This document shows, piece after piece, positions 12,424 through 24,599 of a stretch of 64,000 bases of DNA. The stretch comes from Endothia cerciana (Eukaryota; Ascomycota; Sordariomycetes; Diaporthales; Cryphonectriaceae). Within the stretch, counting starts at the first letter, position 1. Each line of letters opens with the position of its first letter. Where the stretch lies: positions 124,001 through 188,000 of the forward strand of contig JALRMH010000032.1 of assembly GCA_026119935.1 (NCBI GenBank). Reading direction: 5' to 3'. The translations under genes and the position numbers were made by a program. A model generated the notes under the pieces. The model was not told where the DNA came from, ran no database searches, and was given only the letters and a program-made list of their open reading frames with translations.

Positions 12424-14522
12424 CTACCTCATCAGTATCTCACCCCCATTAATCGTCTGGCCGACCTTCGGCACAGGCACAATACCCGCGGACACCAGAT
12501 CCTGTGCCAGCTTCACAATCAGCCCGTCACATTTCTTCGCGACGAGGATATCTACCGTGACGGGGAAGTACTCGTCGTGCTGCGTGACGTTGCTGAACCC
12601 GCTCACCTGCCCCAGGGGAAAAACACTATCCGGACACTCGCTAAAGACACTGATCCGTCCGTCTGAGAACCCGGAAGGGACAGACGGTGCCGGCCCGTAC
12701 ACATTGCGAGGATACTGCGAGCCAATCGACCCCGGATAGAGCAGGATCGCCGAGGAACACTGGGAGGCGTCGTCCACAGGGGCGAGGATCTCGGAACCGA
12801 ACCATTCCATGAATACCGTCTTATTTGTGATAGCCAGATCGAGCGCGTCCACGGGTTGGCTGTCCGCGAAAGCCCAGCGGGTCAGAGGGGCCGGGTCAAC
12901 AAAAGGCAGCCGGCCATCGTGGGACGCTGCACAGGATCTGTCAGCGGGAGAAACGTTGCGACCTTTGATCTCGACCTTTCGTGTAGGAGGGGGATGGCAT
13001 ACCTGCGTAGTCTGCGTAGAACGGGTCCCTGACCAGCTCCGTCTGCTGCTTTGCGATCAACGTCGGGTAGGTGAGGTCCAGGTATTCTTCCAGTGGTACA
13101 CCGCCAGCTCCGGTCACGTTTGCGTCGGCCCAGGCTGCAGAGAGGTCGAGAGCAGTGGCTTTTCCGCCAACGAAATCGGCCAGCTTGTTCGCGAAGTCGA
13201 TGAGCAGCGCATGCGCATCGCCTGCGCTAGCGTCGGTAGGGAAATCTACTGTATATATTGTTGTTGGATACGTCGTCGACTGAGTGCTGTCCACGAAAGA
13301 AGTATAGTTGTCTCCGTACATCACCTGCTGAGCCACATCCCACAGATAGGGATCCCGCGTGAGGAAGCCCGCGGTGTCCAATACCGGACTAAGCGGCATA
13401 ACGTTGTCCAGAGACACCAACCCGTGGGACGGACGGTTGCCGAACAAGCCTTGTACTTCAGAAGGCCCACGGATACTGCCACCCGTGTCACTCCCGACGG
13501 CGATATCGAGCCAGTCATAGCTGGCGATGCTTGCGCCGGCGCCGGACGAGCTCGAAGACGGGTCCTGATAGCCATCACCGCGGGGGTTGAAGGGGGAATG
13601 ATAATCAACCCAGTCTGCTGTGGCGACCTCACCGTTTGCAAACTGGCTGGGCTTCTGCAGACCGATTATCTGAGCTCCTGCATCGATGAGCCGCTGGACA
13701 GCCGGTCCCGTCACGTTGTTCTCGGAATAGAGATTGTACCAGGCCCTGTTTCCGTATGACGATTTGACTCCTGCCAACTGGTATATATCCTATTCAGCGG
13801 CATCGATCAGTCTTCGTACGCATTAAAACCGCCACTCTTTCGCACCACCAAGGTTCTTTGCTGAAGGGTCAAGTTGTCTGGTTGGGTTTTAGACTCACTT
13901 TGACTCCGATGCGGACTCCGGCCAGGGGCTTATCGGCGGTCTTGGTGAAGTAGATCCGCGAGGGAACACCAACGGTCAGTGTCGCTGACGAGGCTACTTG
14001 AGCCGAGAGGGGCCGGAAGGACCCCTCCGGGGTCTGGAGGAGTGGTGTTATGAAGGACCCGGCGAAGTCGTCGTAGAGCCGATAGACCTGGTGCAGTGCG
14101 CCTGTGCTCTTCTCCAGGAAATATGGGCCGGAGGGCGCTGTTGAGTTCAGGGGATACGTTGTCGTATTTGCGACTGATCTCTCAAACCTAGATGGCTGTG
14201 CCTCTGAGGCAAGGAACACTGCTGCGGTGAAGCCATCCTGAAATACATCATCACTCGCCGTCCAGTTGCTGAACAGCGGAGTAAGCTGTGCCTGGGTGAT
14301 AGTCTCCTGCACGATAGTGACCGGTGCGAAGCCGTAGATACTCTCGATAGATGATAGCGATTGAAGTCCGGCACTGACATGTCCTGCGATGTAGGGCGAG
14401 ATGAAGTAGTCAACATCGTTCAGGACGACGGACACACCGCTCCCCGTAAGCTGGGACGAGACGCGCGGGGAGGCGCCGAGGACCAGGAGTGTCCCGAGCC
14501 CGGCCAGGTGCGAGTAGCCCAT
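12424..14522 (-). CDS. Secreted amidase-signature family hydrolase with Arp1-like N-terminal domain
   Basis: Exons 14522-13899, 13789-13003, 12926-12424; 637 aa. Amidase-signature (AS) enzyme cleaving an amide bond; the fungal secreted type has an N-terminal extension of about 190 residues (Arp1-like N-terminal domain) before the AS core. The Ser-cisSer-Lys triad is visible: K208 in 'GVK' at the very end of exon 1, the Ser run 286-290 in 'SSSSSGAGAS', and nucleophile S313 in 'GSDTGGSIR'. A signal peptide (about 1-23) and several N-x-S/T sequons suggest export. The C-terminal 'PVPKVGQTINGGEIL' is typical of these proteins. The start is the first ATG; the frame is open four codons further upstream but only with a GTG. 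Introns are 108 and 76 nt. Substrate unknown. Confidence 0.88.
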
Positions 14523-16071
14523 CTTGAGGACCACGTGGGCTTGTCAAAAATAATAGAAAATAAGAATTGAGCTGGAGCTTGCGCCTGCTACCCGCTGGCT
14601 ACGGGGCCCCCATAAATCTGGGAGCGGTCAGTCACTGATTTATACTTACGTTTGCATCGGCACAATTGAGGAGTGCTGACTAGAATGTAACCTATTATGT
14701 GCATGTCGTGCTTACAATGCCAGGTCTTATCTCCCTAGTAGCCGGGCAGCCAGGGCTTCTTATCTGCTTTTCAAGATGGACATACTAGTAGGGAAAATGG
14801 GTATATGAGGATTTTGTATCAACCAATCTCTTAGACCGCCGCATTGTCTATCTGTTAAGATGACTATAAAGAAAATGGATATCAGTAGAAGGGTCTCTAT
14901 TGAATACCCCTCTCCTCTAGACTATTATAGTTTGATGTTGTTCAGTAGCTGTAAGTCATAAGCACAGCAAGGTGCATATTATATATAAAAATACGGAGTA
15001 AAAAGGCTTGAGTCTTCAGTGATCTCAACAAGTAATAAAGCATATTGATGATGTGGTAGGTGGTGACATAGACCTGTTACGGGCCTACATGAGACTACCC
15101 CCACTCCCACCCCCCAAAAGGGTGACCTCCGGACCGCATTTTCAAACTTAAGATTTAAGGACCAACTACAATTCTCTCTTTAATTCTTTGATCAGATTTA
15201 GCGCATGTTGGATTTATTGAATTTCTAGCTCTGAGGCCTCTGTCCTACCCTCTCTTTCCAGAATGGCTTGCGGAGGTTGTCTGTACCCTCTGCTGCCTTT
15301 GGGCTATCTTCGGTCGTGTTCCTCGTGCGACTGGGCCCGAGCTCTGCTTTCATATTATGTACTACCAGACCAGAGGTAGTACCGAGGAGCTTGATGCTTA
15401 CTTAAAGGCAAGCGAATGAAGCAATTTTGGTAACTGCTTATCATTCCTCGGTGCGGTCACCGATTGCAAGGTGAAGCCATGTATATGCTGTGCAATTTGT
15501 ACTATAGTAATAGTGCTCAAGTCCGCCCCACACCCTCGGGCCGGCTCTGGTCAGCATCGCCTGCTGTGACACCGTACTGAGTAGTCATCAAGCTGTGGTC
15601 AAGCCAGACTCGGAACGGCTACCGTTCCTTGCTAGGGTATCAGCATGTCTGCCCCAGGCCCACAGGATACCGACAAGCTGGATCAGGAACCGTGGAGATT
15701 CTAAGCGCCTTCTAGGGGGCCCTGGCAAACAGGAGATCGACAGCGGGGTGAATTAGCGTTTACAGTCACGCCTGGTGGGCCCTTGAGGTTGATCCGCTCA
15801 ACGTTGCATCCAGACGCCGCTGATTAGCTGGTTTTTCATATGATAACCTGATAACAACCGGCATGTGAACCCGAATTGTATACGGGACGCTGCTGATAAA
15901 AAGATGGCACGAGGTCCGGCCGGGGCCAATTCCCCCTCCGAACGTAGGAAGGACGTTGACAAGAGGCCATTGTTGCTCAACGCAAGAGATATCACTGAGG
16001 CACCGTCTCCTCGTCTCCTCGTCGGGCAGCATCTGAGGCCTCGAGAAGCTCCTGGCATCAACTACGGCACC
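14523..16071. other. Intergenic, A+T-rich
   Basis: About 1.5 kb between the divergent amidase and second sugar transporter genes. A+T-rich centre with no gene. The frame of the transporter stays open upstream of its chosen start to an ATG at 15904, so a longer N-terminus is possible there. Confidence 0.5.
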
Positions 16072-17998
16072 ATGGCAGAAAACGAGCTCACCAAGTCTCC
16101 TACTGCGGGTGACGACGATGCCGTCGTCAAGACCGGCATCGGGCAGACGACCACCACCGCCCTCGCCATCCAGGCCGAGCACCACCTCACCTTCCGCCAG
16201 GCGTGCAAGCTCTACCCGGCCGCGATAGGCTGGTCCGTCTTCGTCTCCCTGGGCGTCATCATGCTGGCGTTCGACCCGCAGCTCCTCGGCAACCTGTACG
16301 CCACGCCGCAGTTCTGCCGCGACTTCGGCTACCTGTACAACGGCGAATACATCATCTCCGCCCCGTGGCAGACCGGCCTGTCGATGGGCAACCCCGTCGG
16401 CCAGGTCGTGGGCGCGCTGTTCGCCGCCTACCCGATGGACCTGTTTGGGAGGAAGTACACCTTTGGCGCGTGCGTCGCCCTGACCGGGTGCCTGGTCTTC
16501 ATCCAGTTCTTCGCCCGCAGCCTGCCGGTCCTACTGGTGGGAGAGCTGCTCGGAGGACTGGTGCTGGGGTGCTACGTGGTGATCGCACCTGCATACGCCT
16601 CTGAGATTGCACCTGTCGCGTTGCGAGGACATCTCACTAGCTACGTCAACCTGTGTTTCGTCATGGGCCAGCTGATCGCGAACGGCGTCACCGCCGGGAC
16701 CGAGCAGATGGATAATCATTGGGCGTACTCGTTGCCATTCGCGCTGCAGGTACGTACGAGAGGTTTGCATTGCGTGGCGGTGGCTCGTCGGCCAGACACT
16801 AACAGACCGGACTGCAGTGGTTCTGGGTTGCCATCATCCTGCCTGGCGTCTTCTTTGTCCCCGAGAGCCCATGGTGGCTGGCCCGGCGCGGCAGGGTGGA
16901 GGAGGCAGAACTGTCACTGCGCAGGCTTGCCAGCGAGAAAGTGGATGTCAAGGCCACTCTGGCAGTCATCCTGGAGACGGACCGCCTGGAGCAGGAGCTC
17001 GAGGCCGGCAGCACGTATCTGGACTGCTTCAAGGGCGTCAACCTGCGGCGGACCGAGATCGCAAGTGGCGTGTACTGCACGCAGGTCCTGAGTGGTATTT
17101 ATCTGGTCAACTACGCGACCTACTTCTTCGAGCTGGCTGGGCTTCCGGATGGCAAGGCCTTTGACGTTGGAATCGGCTTCTTGGGTGAGTCCAGGTGTCC
17201 GCAGTCATATATATCGCGCTAACTTGTATGCCCACGCAGCGGTTGGTTTCGTCGCCACCATTCTCTCCTGGTTCCTCATCACCCGGATTGGTCGCCGACG
17301 TATCTTCCTCACTGGTATGTCCGCCCTTGTCGTCCTTATGCTGATCATCGGCATCCTCGACTGCATTCCTGGGCGTCCTTCTGGTGTGGAGTGGGCAGAA
17401 TCGGCACTCATGATCATCTGGAACTTCGCGTATGACCTTTCTGTCGGCCCGATCTGTTTCATTATCATATCCGAAGCGTCGGCCACCCGGGTTCGCTCCA
17501 AATCGATCGCGGTGGCCACCGCCGCTCAAGCCATTCTAGGCATCGTCATGACAGTTGCGATCCCATACATGGTACGTGTTTTAACAACGAATAACACCCC
17601 CGTTCTCACCTGCTCCGCCCCACCCCCACCCCCCGCTTTTCATCTCTTCTTCAGCCTTCAGCCTGTCCAGAACGGCAGTCAAATGCTTGTGAAGAGTCAC
17701 CCTCTACCCCCAGCATAGAGACGCTCCTAGCAACCCTCTGTTATCATCCACGTCCCGGAGAAGTGAGTTGTTCTGACAGTCCATCAATCCATAGATTAAT
17801 CCCGATGAGGCGAACATGCAGGGAAAGCTCGGCTTTTTCTTCGGCGGATTAGGAATGCTCTGCTACGTGTGGGCATTCTTCCGTATGCCTGAGACGATGG
17901 GACGCACATATGAGGAGCTCGACCTCCTCTTTGACAAGAGGGTCCCGGCCAGGCAGTTCAAGGACTACGTTATTGAGCTTGATGAACCAGAGGCATAA
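16072..17998 (+). CDS. MFS sugar transporter, MAL/alpha-glucoside permease type (second copy)
   Basis: Exons 16072-16749, 16818-17184, 17240-17571, 17795-17998; 526 aa. Same class as the transporter at 5.8 kb but only distantly alike and with 4 exons instead of 11. Seen: 'DPQLLGNLYATPQF' after TM1, 'SAPWQTGLSMGN', 'PMDLFGRKYTFG' (intact R-x-G-R-R-like loop), 'PAYASEIAPVALRG', 'PESPWWLARRGR', 'DCFKGVNLRRTEIA', 'TRIGRRR', 'PETMGRTYEEL' and 'RVPARQFKDY'. It should import a disaccharide or related sugar with protons across the plasma membrane. The start ATG (16072) sits in a strong 'caccATGG' context; an in-frame ATG at 15904 would add 56 residues that look unlike the family's N-terminus. The last intron (223 nt) is longer than the others. 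Confidence 0.9.
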
Positions 17999-18796
17999 TT
18001 AATCAGCATGGATGGGATCAGGTAATTACTTAATCAGACCTGCGATAGAACTCCCACCGATTCAGCCTCACCACTCATACCATTGCCCATGACAAACGAT
18101 GAAGCCACAGTTACAGGCTTAGTTGTCCTGGGCTGATGTTTGTCACGTCCCCGGTAGTGGCAGAAATTTGGACATAAGGACAACGATGAGATGAGGTTTC
18201 AGTAAAATATTCCCATTAGGCCCTAATTAATGATTCAAGGGACGTAAAGCTAGTGGCTTAGCTTATTATTAAATATCTCTTTGTTGAAGCTTAGGGGGAA
18301 GCAATTCCTTTTTACGCGGCAGTGACAGATCCCTTCCACGACCGCCAAGAAGAAACAGCTCGCCAGGCTGGGTCTCGTCCGATCTGTGGTGGAATCTCCC
18401 CAAATACTCATCTTATGAAGCCATCACTCATTTCCAGTCTTATCCTTGAAAGACATCAACTCGGTGCTACCCATGGACATATCTTGGTTTCTTCGAGCAG
18501 TACCCTAACCCGGCTGTAACCGCTTGAGTCTTTTCAGCTTTCAGCCGCTTGCAGGTCCCGAGCTTGTTTCTGTTTCAGCTGGCCAACACACAACCATGAA
18601 CGTGTTGGCTCTTATATCCGTTTTTTTGGGTTTTTTTTTCCACGGCCCACTGTCCCTTTGCCTCGCTACGACACTCCCTTTTTTGGCCTTTTCTTGCCTC
18701 CCCACCAGTTCCTTGCTCTGGTCCAGGATTTTCTCAGCCAACGCCAGCAGCTACTAGAGCTCCCTGTCTATACTCTGAAACATCTTATGGGTCACT
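17999..18796. other. Intergenic
   Basis: About 800 bp separating two same-strand genes. A pyrimidine-rich section with a T8 run (about 18610-18730) lies just upstream of the RdRP start and is probably its promoter/5' UTR. No gene seen. Confidence 0.45.
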
Positions 18797-21700
18797 ATGC
18801 CCCCGCACCAGTCCTCACTCTTGCGGCTTGAGGATGAGGCTCGACCTGATAAGTCTCGCCAGATCAGCATGTCCCTCGACAATATCCCTATCCGGCACAG
18901 AGCTTCTCTTGGTCCAACTGCTTCTCCCTCTGTTGTGACCCCTGATGACGATGATTCTTTTGTGCCCCAGACACAGTCCACCTCCCCCTCGAGCTGTTCT
19001 TTTGCACTTCCTGAGCAGCTCTCACAACAGCCATCTTCCTCGAAGTCGGCCCGGAAATCATGCTCGCCGACAACTTCCGAGATGGACGCTTTGGAAGCTT
19101 TGGAAGCTTTGGAACCTCCTTTATACGACTTTGATACTCAGTCGGTCCCTGCCGAAAACGTTATAGACTCCAAAAGTGCGTCCGATAACACATCTTCTGT
19201 AAATGACTTTGACGGTAGCGCCATCCGGTCCCCGCACCCACGAGCATCTCGGTCAAGCTCGGCTGAGGATCCTGAGCTTTGCATGTCCAATCCGATGAGC
19301 GACCGTCTACGTCTCGTCTGGCGTAAGTCCACAATTGTCGGTTGGCTACTCAGCACAGCATCTAACCCGGAAGTCCAGCAAATCCCCCAGTCATCTCAGC
19401 GAGCGCCCCTTTCGTCGCTCTCTGGGAGGTATCACGAGTGGCCGCCCACTGCAAGCTCGATGCATGTCATATTGACTTGAAGTGGCGGGATGAATGGAGA
19501 GATCTCAATGTCTTCTGGGCCAGCTTGAGAGAACACGCTGCTCTCCGGGGCAAGAGGCTGCCTCCCAAGTCAGACCCTCAAGCTTGGCGATTAGCCCTTG
19601 AGGAGGGCTCTGAGTTTGGTGGGCAGGCTGTGATATTGACAGCCTCCATGGATCTAACAGATTCGAAGTCCGGGCCACCAATGCGGTTGGAACTCCACCC
19701 ATTGAAGACCGAGCAAAGCTCTCGTCTGTTTCGCCACTTCGGATGGGATCGATTCCTTGAGGTTCGAATCCCTTCAGTTGATACATGGCAGAGTGATGAG
19801 GATGATGTTGAGGCCACGGCCGCTCGCTGGCTCGCTAACGAGCATCATCACTTCCTCGGCCGCCAGTGGTCGGCATTCTACATTCGAGATCGGCCACTCA
19901 AGATCGAAAGCCCCAAAGCAACAGTCAAGACAGTTCTATACGCTAGAGTCCTCTTTTTTGCTGAGAGGGGCACTGACCTACCAGATGCCAAACGAATCCG
20001 ATCAACTGCGCCCGGAAGGGGCATTAAACAATCCAGAACAGCCCTTGCCAGGAACTCAATGTTGGACTGGCTTCTGAACTGGGAGGCCAATGGATCCAAA
20101 CCCTACCTTAAACTTTTCCATCGCGTAGCTCTGGGTAGGTTGACCCAGAGACGCCAGGTTTGTACTACGGATTCGATACTGATTGTATACAGGGCTGAGC
20201 AAGACGAGCCCTGTCATCGTGTTGCAGCAGAAGCAGATCCGTCAACAACCAAGAGACATCAAGTCAAGGACGGGCGAAGACATGAACGACGGGGCTGGAA
20301 GGATCTCACCTAGTTTGATGAGGAAGGTTCGCGACGAACTTGGCTTACAAGCAATTCCCAGCGCGATACAGGGCCGGCTTGGCAGCGCAAAGGGTATGTG
20401 GGTCGCCGACGTTGCGGACGTCGGCGGCGAAAATTGGATAGAAACCTGGCCTTTGCAGAGGAAGTGGGAATGTGACATGACCGAGGCAGCTCATCGGACG
20501 CTTGAGGTTCGGTCTTGGTCCACTGGACTACTAACAGCAGGTCTCAATCGCCAATTCCTCCCGATTCTGGAGGATAGGGCTGTTAACCCCAAGGCTATGA
20601 GAGCAAAATTCGTCCAGAGCATGGCCACAGAATCGGAGCAACAGGTCCAGCTCCTCAAGTCGGCCATGCAACAGCCGGAACTCTTTCGGAGGTGGGTCCG
20701 TGAGCAGACGCCTCAGAATCTAGCACGTCTAGGCAGCAGGGCAGTGCCATTCCTGGGGGGACTTCCACAGGGAATCGAAGACATCATGAGTTTCCTCATA
20801 GATGGGGGTTTCCAACCCACACAGCTGAAGTTCATCCAGGATCTCGTCTTCCAGCAGATGAAACGGAAAGGCGAGAAGACCAAGCAAGAACTCAAGATCA
20901 AAATTGCCAGGTCCACATACGCGTACATCCTGCCAGACTTCTGGGGGTTCCTCGAGCCAGGTGAAGTTCACCTGTGCTTCTCTTCCAAGTTCAACGACGG
21001 TACTGACGACTTATCTGATCTGGACGGTCTCGACGTCCTTGTTACTCGGTCTCCGGCTCATCTTCCCAGCGACATCCAGAAGGTGAGGGCGGTTTTTAAA
21101 CCCGAACTCCGTCACACCCGAGACGTTGTCATCTTTTCTACCAAAGGCGATGTGCCACTTGCTTCCTTGCTCTCAGGGGGTGACTATGATGGGGACAAGG
21201 TCTGGATTTGCTGGGACCCTGACATAGTGAACAATTTCGAAAATCACCCGCTGCCACCAAAGCCAGACTTCTCGCCGTACCTCAGCAAGGACCAGGCCAC
21301 ACTGAATGATATCCAAGCCGCGTACGGGAAGCGTAATCACGTTGATGTTATGCTTGAGAAGGCTTTCCGCTTCAACCTCAGAAGCCAATTGCTCGGTACG
21401 TGACCTGTTCCCGCATCCGGTCGCCATTGGCCTCGTTGACCCAGACTTTAGGCGTCTGCACAACCTACAAGGAAAATTTGTGTTATCACCTCTATCGGGT
21501 CTCCGACGAGGAAGCCATCAAGCTCAGTTGGCTTCTAAGTGAACTGGCCGATCAGCCGAAACAAGGCATCCTCTTCGGGAAGGAGGGGTGGAATCGCTTT
21601 CGAGATGATGTCGTGGGAACGAGACGAAAATATCCAGCGCCGGCTTACAAGACGAATCCTACGTCATTGGGTCCTAAATCTACATACATTATTGACTACC

Positions 21701-22398
21701 TTACATATCAAGCCAAGGAAGTTGTCGACAGGGCGCTTACCGACCTTTACAAATTTGAGGAGTCTAGTAGCGCGACCACGATGGACTGGGATATTGTCGC
21801 CTACTGGAACCAGTTCGAGATGGACTTTGCGGATATGGGCGCCAATGGGAAGCCTCGCAATGCATGGTTCTCGACCCTCCGCGATGGTCTGAGGTCCGAC
21901 GTGGAGGCATGTATGGCCGAGTGGAAGCGTATAATGAACCTCGGCGTCCAAGATTACCGCGATAAAGTCAAGCACGTACATGCAATGTGGCGAGAAATCA
22001 ACCCCAGATTCAAGACCGTCGAGGATAACATGTCTGCTGATGTTGCTCGCAAGTTTCTGGTCGAGGCCGGGTCGGCGGTAGCAGATCTCAGCCGGTGGGA
22101 GCTGCTCAAGGCCAGCTGGACGTTCAAGCACCACCACCGGGGCCGCTTCGTCTGGCAGATGGCAGGGCGACAACTGCAGACTATCAAGGCCATTACTGTG
22201 AAACCCGACGGCACATCTTCACCACCACACCACGCGCCGGTCCTAGTGGCCCCGAACATGTATGCAGCACTCAAACCAGACAACACTTACATAAAGCGCC
22301 TGGTCGCTATGGAAGGAGATGATGAGAGCATCGAACCTGATTCACAGCCGGATTCGTGGGGCCTGGACGCGTTGTCGTGGGAGGCCAGCCAAGAATAA
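18797..22398 (+). CDS. RNA-dependent RNA polymerase (QDE-1/SAD-1 family)
   Basis: Exons 18797-19322, 19379-20134, 20193-21395, 21452-22398; 1143 aa. Cell-encoded RdRP of the double-barrel family; it makes double-stranded RNA from single-stranded templates to feed Dicer and Argonaute in RNA silencing. The catalytic Asp triad is intact as 'GGDYDGDKVWICWDPDIV' (D758, D760, D762). Other family stretches: 'APFVALWEVSRVAAHC' near the start of exon 2, 'SPVIVLQQKQIR', 'GLLTAGLNRQFLPIL', 'LPDFWGFLEPGEVHLCFSS', and 'DVLVTRSPAHLPSDIQKVRAV'. The N-terminal ~190 residues are Ser/Pro-rich and low in predicted order, as in fungal relatives. Introns are 56-58 nt with clear branch sites. Fungi carry up to three paralogues with different roles (quelling, meiotic silencing); the sequence alone does not assign one. 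Confidence 0.93.
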
Positions 22399-23771
22399 GC
22401 CCGATGGTTACGCGTGCCCACCCCGCTGACAGATATGGTGTCTAGCAGGGCTGATCAGAGGACCTCGAGGACGGGCAGCATTACGAGTGAGACTCGTTGG
22501 GAGGGAGTGTCAACAATAAAGACCCCATTACGTCCAAAACGACCAGGTCCAGGACTCGAACCTAGAGCTCAACGTCCCCCACAAGGGGCACGTTGCAGGT
22601 GCAATGTGTGTCATTACCGAATGTTGCCATTGCACCAGCCTGAACTGTTTGTTGTATGCAAGATTCAGCTTTTTACAAACTATATTCTAGCATTACAAGC
22701 TTTCGAAACACTAGAGACCAGAGTGGTATGGCGAGAGCTCTAGGGGCCTACGAACGGACTTCGAGAACGGTGATAGACAACCCAAATTTAACCGCTTCAG
22801 GCATCGTGCCTATAATCTTGGATAGTCAGACCCCCTTCATGAACATACCATTTTTTCCTTATCTATTTACCGAATTACACCACCCAAAAGTCGTACAGGT
22901 TCGCGCCGACATATAGAATCCCGCCATTGCAAATGATTGGATGGGAGTGGCGACTGCCTTGAAAGCAATTACAACTCCACGATACAGTCACGACTTATTG
23001 CTATGGAAGACAGCGCATCGGAGTCCGGAGCAGGGTCAGCATCCAGATCGGCGTTTCTAAGGGTGCAGCTGGTGACTTCAGTATCCTGTAGTGGGGGGTA
23101 TTTCCAAAGTCTGGGTAAAGTAGCCATTCAACAGCAGAAGTTCATACTGTAATATCGGGTTTCGAATTGTCTATGTTGATGACTAGCACAGCTTTGCAAG
23201 CTCGTGAAGGATATTCCGTCCACCCCTACTCTGTACCTCTCGTCATCCGTATGAGGCTTTTGGCCAGCTCCATGGCGTATTGGCCACTGGAACTTCCGGT
23301 GATAGCCAAGAACAGTAAGGGAAACCATCTTACAGGTGTCTGAATCAGAACTTCCACCTTGACAGACTCAGTTGTTGTGGGGCCCGAAGGAATGCTTCAG
23401 CCCAAAATTAATCGAGATCCTTAACGAGTATTACATGATCTCGGTTTACTAAGTCTGGTTCACACACTTAGCTCAACCTGACTTAGTGCTACTACCCCTA
23501 CTTGCTACTAGAGATAGTGAGCATGTTTTAAGCTACTCAGCCAATCCGTCTCAACTAGCTTGTTGTACATGACACCACAACACTTTCTATATCCCACGGT
23601 GTGACTCATAGTCACGGCTGTCACGGGTGTGCCTCCACAAGTTTTCCGCCAAATCAACCTACTAATACAAGAACCTGTCTCCGTCCGCCTCCGCTTCCAG
23701 CGCAACCGACAATTTTTTCGCACCCGAAGCACATTTGCTAGGCGACCTCGGGACCTTTGGATCTAAACACC
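22399..23771. other. Intergenic; hairpin with tRNA B-box-like sequence
   Basis: No gene is called. On the minus strand, 22562-22552 matches a tRNA B-box (GGTTCGAGTCC) preceded by a hairpin at 22594-22571 (5-bp stem, one mismatch, 4 G-C pairs, 4-nt loop), but no tRNA 5' half could be folded, so at most this is a tRNA-derived remnant. Short frames elsewhere have no motif. Confidence 0.4.
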
Positions 23772-24405
23772 ATGGCAGCAGCAGCGTCCACAACAGACGA
23801 AAGAACCGATCCGGATGCTCCGAGCCCTCGTCCGAATATTGCTCCTAACGGATTGCAACCATTACGAGAGGCCCTTTGAATTTACAGCTGTGCTCGCAGT
23901 ACAGCTGATGCTACCCTTACTGCAATTGACTTTGAGCAAACCGAGCATGTGGAAGAAAAGTTAATCTACAATCAAGACTGTCAAGTTTGTATTGCAATTC
24001 TCGGTACACAGAATTTAATGGCCTCTACACCCACTCCCAGCAAACTTATCTCAACATACATATAATTGAGCTGGTGGATCTCCAAGATATACTGCAAAAG
24101 CCTCAAGAAAATTCCTCTTCGGATACACAATAATTATCAAGCGAACGAAAATCCTTACGAGTATCGAAACAATAATCCCTAAAGACCGTAATATCCTTCA
24201 CCTTGGCCACAATATCTCAGTCGAGCTCAATGTCTTACAAACCCTCGGCTTCGCATTTCCTAGATCTGGGTTTACCGCTATCGATACCTTCCGGATTGCT
24301 AATGAAGCATTAGAGAGCTGTGGTACTCTTCGTGATCTGCTAGCTAGCTTAATCGCCCGTTTGGTAGACTCCTCCATAATGGTAGAAATGATCACTCTCC
24401 ACCAC
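23772..24405 (+). pseudogene. Gfd2/YDR514C-like DEDDh exonuclease gene, broken
   Basis: Recognised from pieces that read as a DEDDh-type RNase H-fold domain (Gfd2/YDR514C-like; fungal members are sometimes annotated as QDE-2-interacting protein-like). A good start context (caccATGG) opens the frame. Exo I is seen as 'AIDFEQTEH', Exo II as 'LGHNISVELNVLQTLGF' (the usual Asp is Glu here), then 'AIDTFRIANEAL', 'CGTLRDLLASL' and Exo III as 'LHNGRNDH' (family form HNAGNDA). The frame is broken: TGA at 23877-23879, TAA at 24063-24065, a frame change near 24076 and another near 24350. These cannot all be removed by introns with proper sites. I infer a once-working nuclease gene now decayed. Parent function and exact ends are uncertain. 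Confidence 0.68.
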
Positions 24406-24599
24406 CACCCAACAGCTACCCTCAATTATACCACCACTACATCAAATATCTACTATGTATGCACTAGAAGTAGTTGGATCAGACGATTCCACAGCCTTCT
24501 TGGGCGTGCGTGCATCATGCCTAGCCTCCCTGTAGACACTGCAGCACTAAACCCTTGCACTAGCATCCCTCGGCCGCCTACCCCGTTGCCGTGATTTCT

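Noticed and set aside
19761..19771. Perfect tRNA B-box (GGTTCGAATCC)
   Set aside because: Inside RdRP coding sequence, T-stem does not pair, no A-box.
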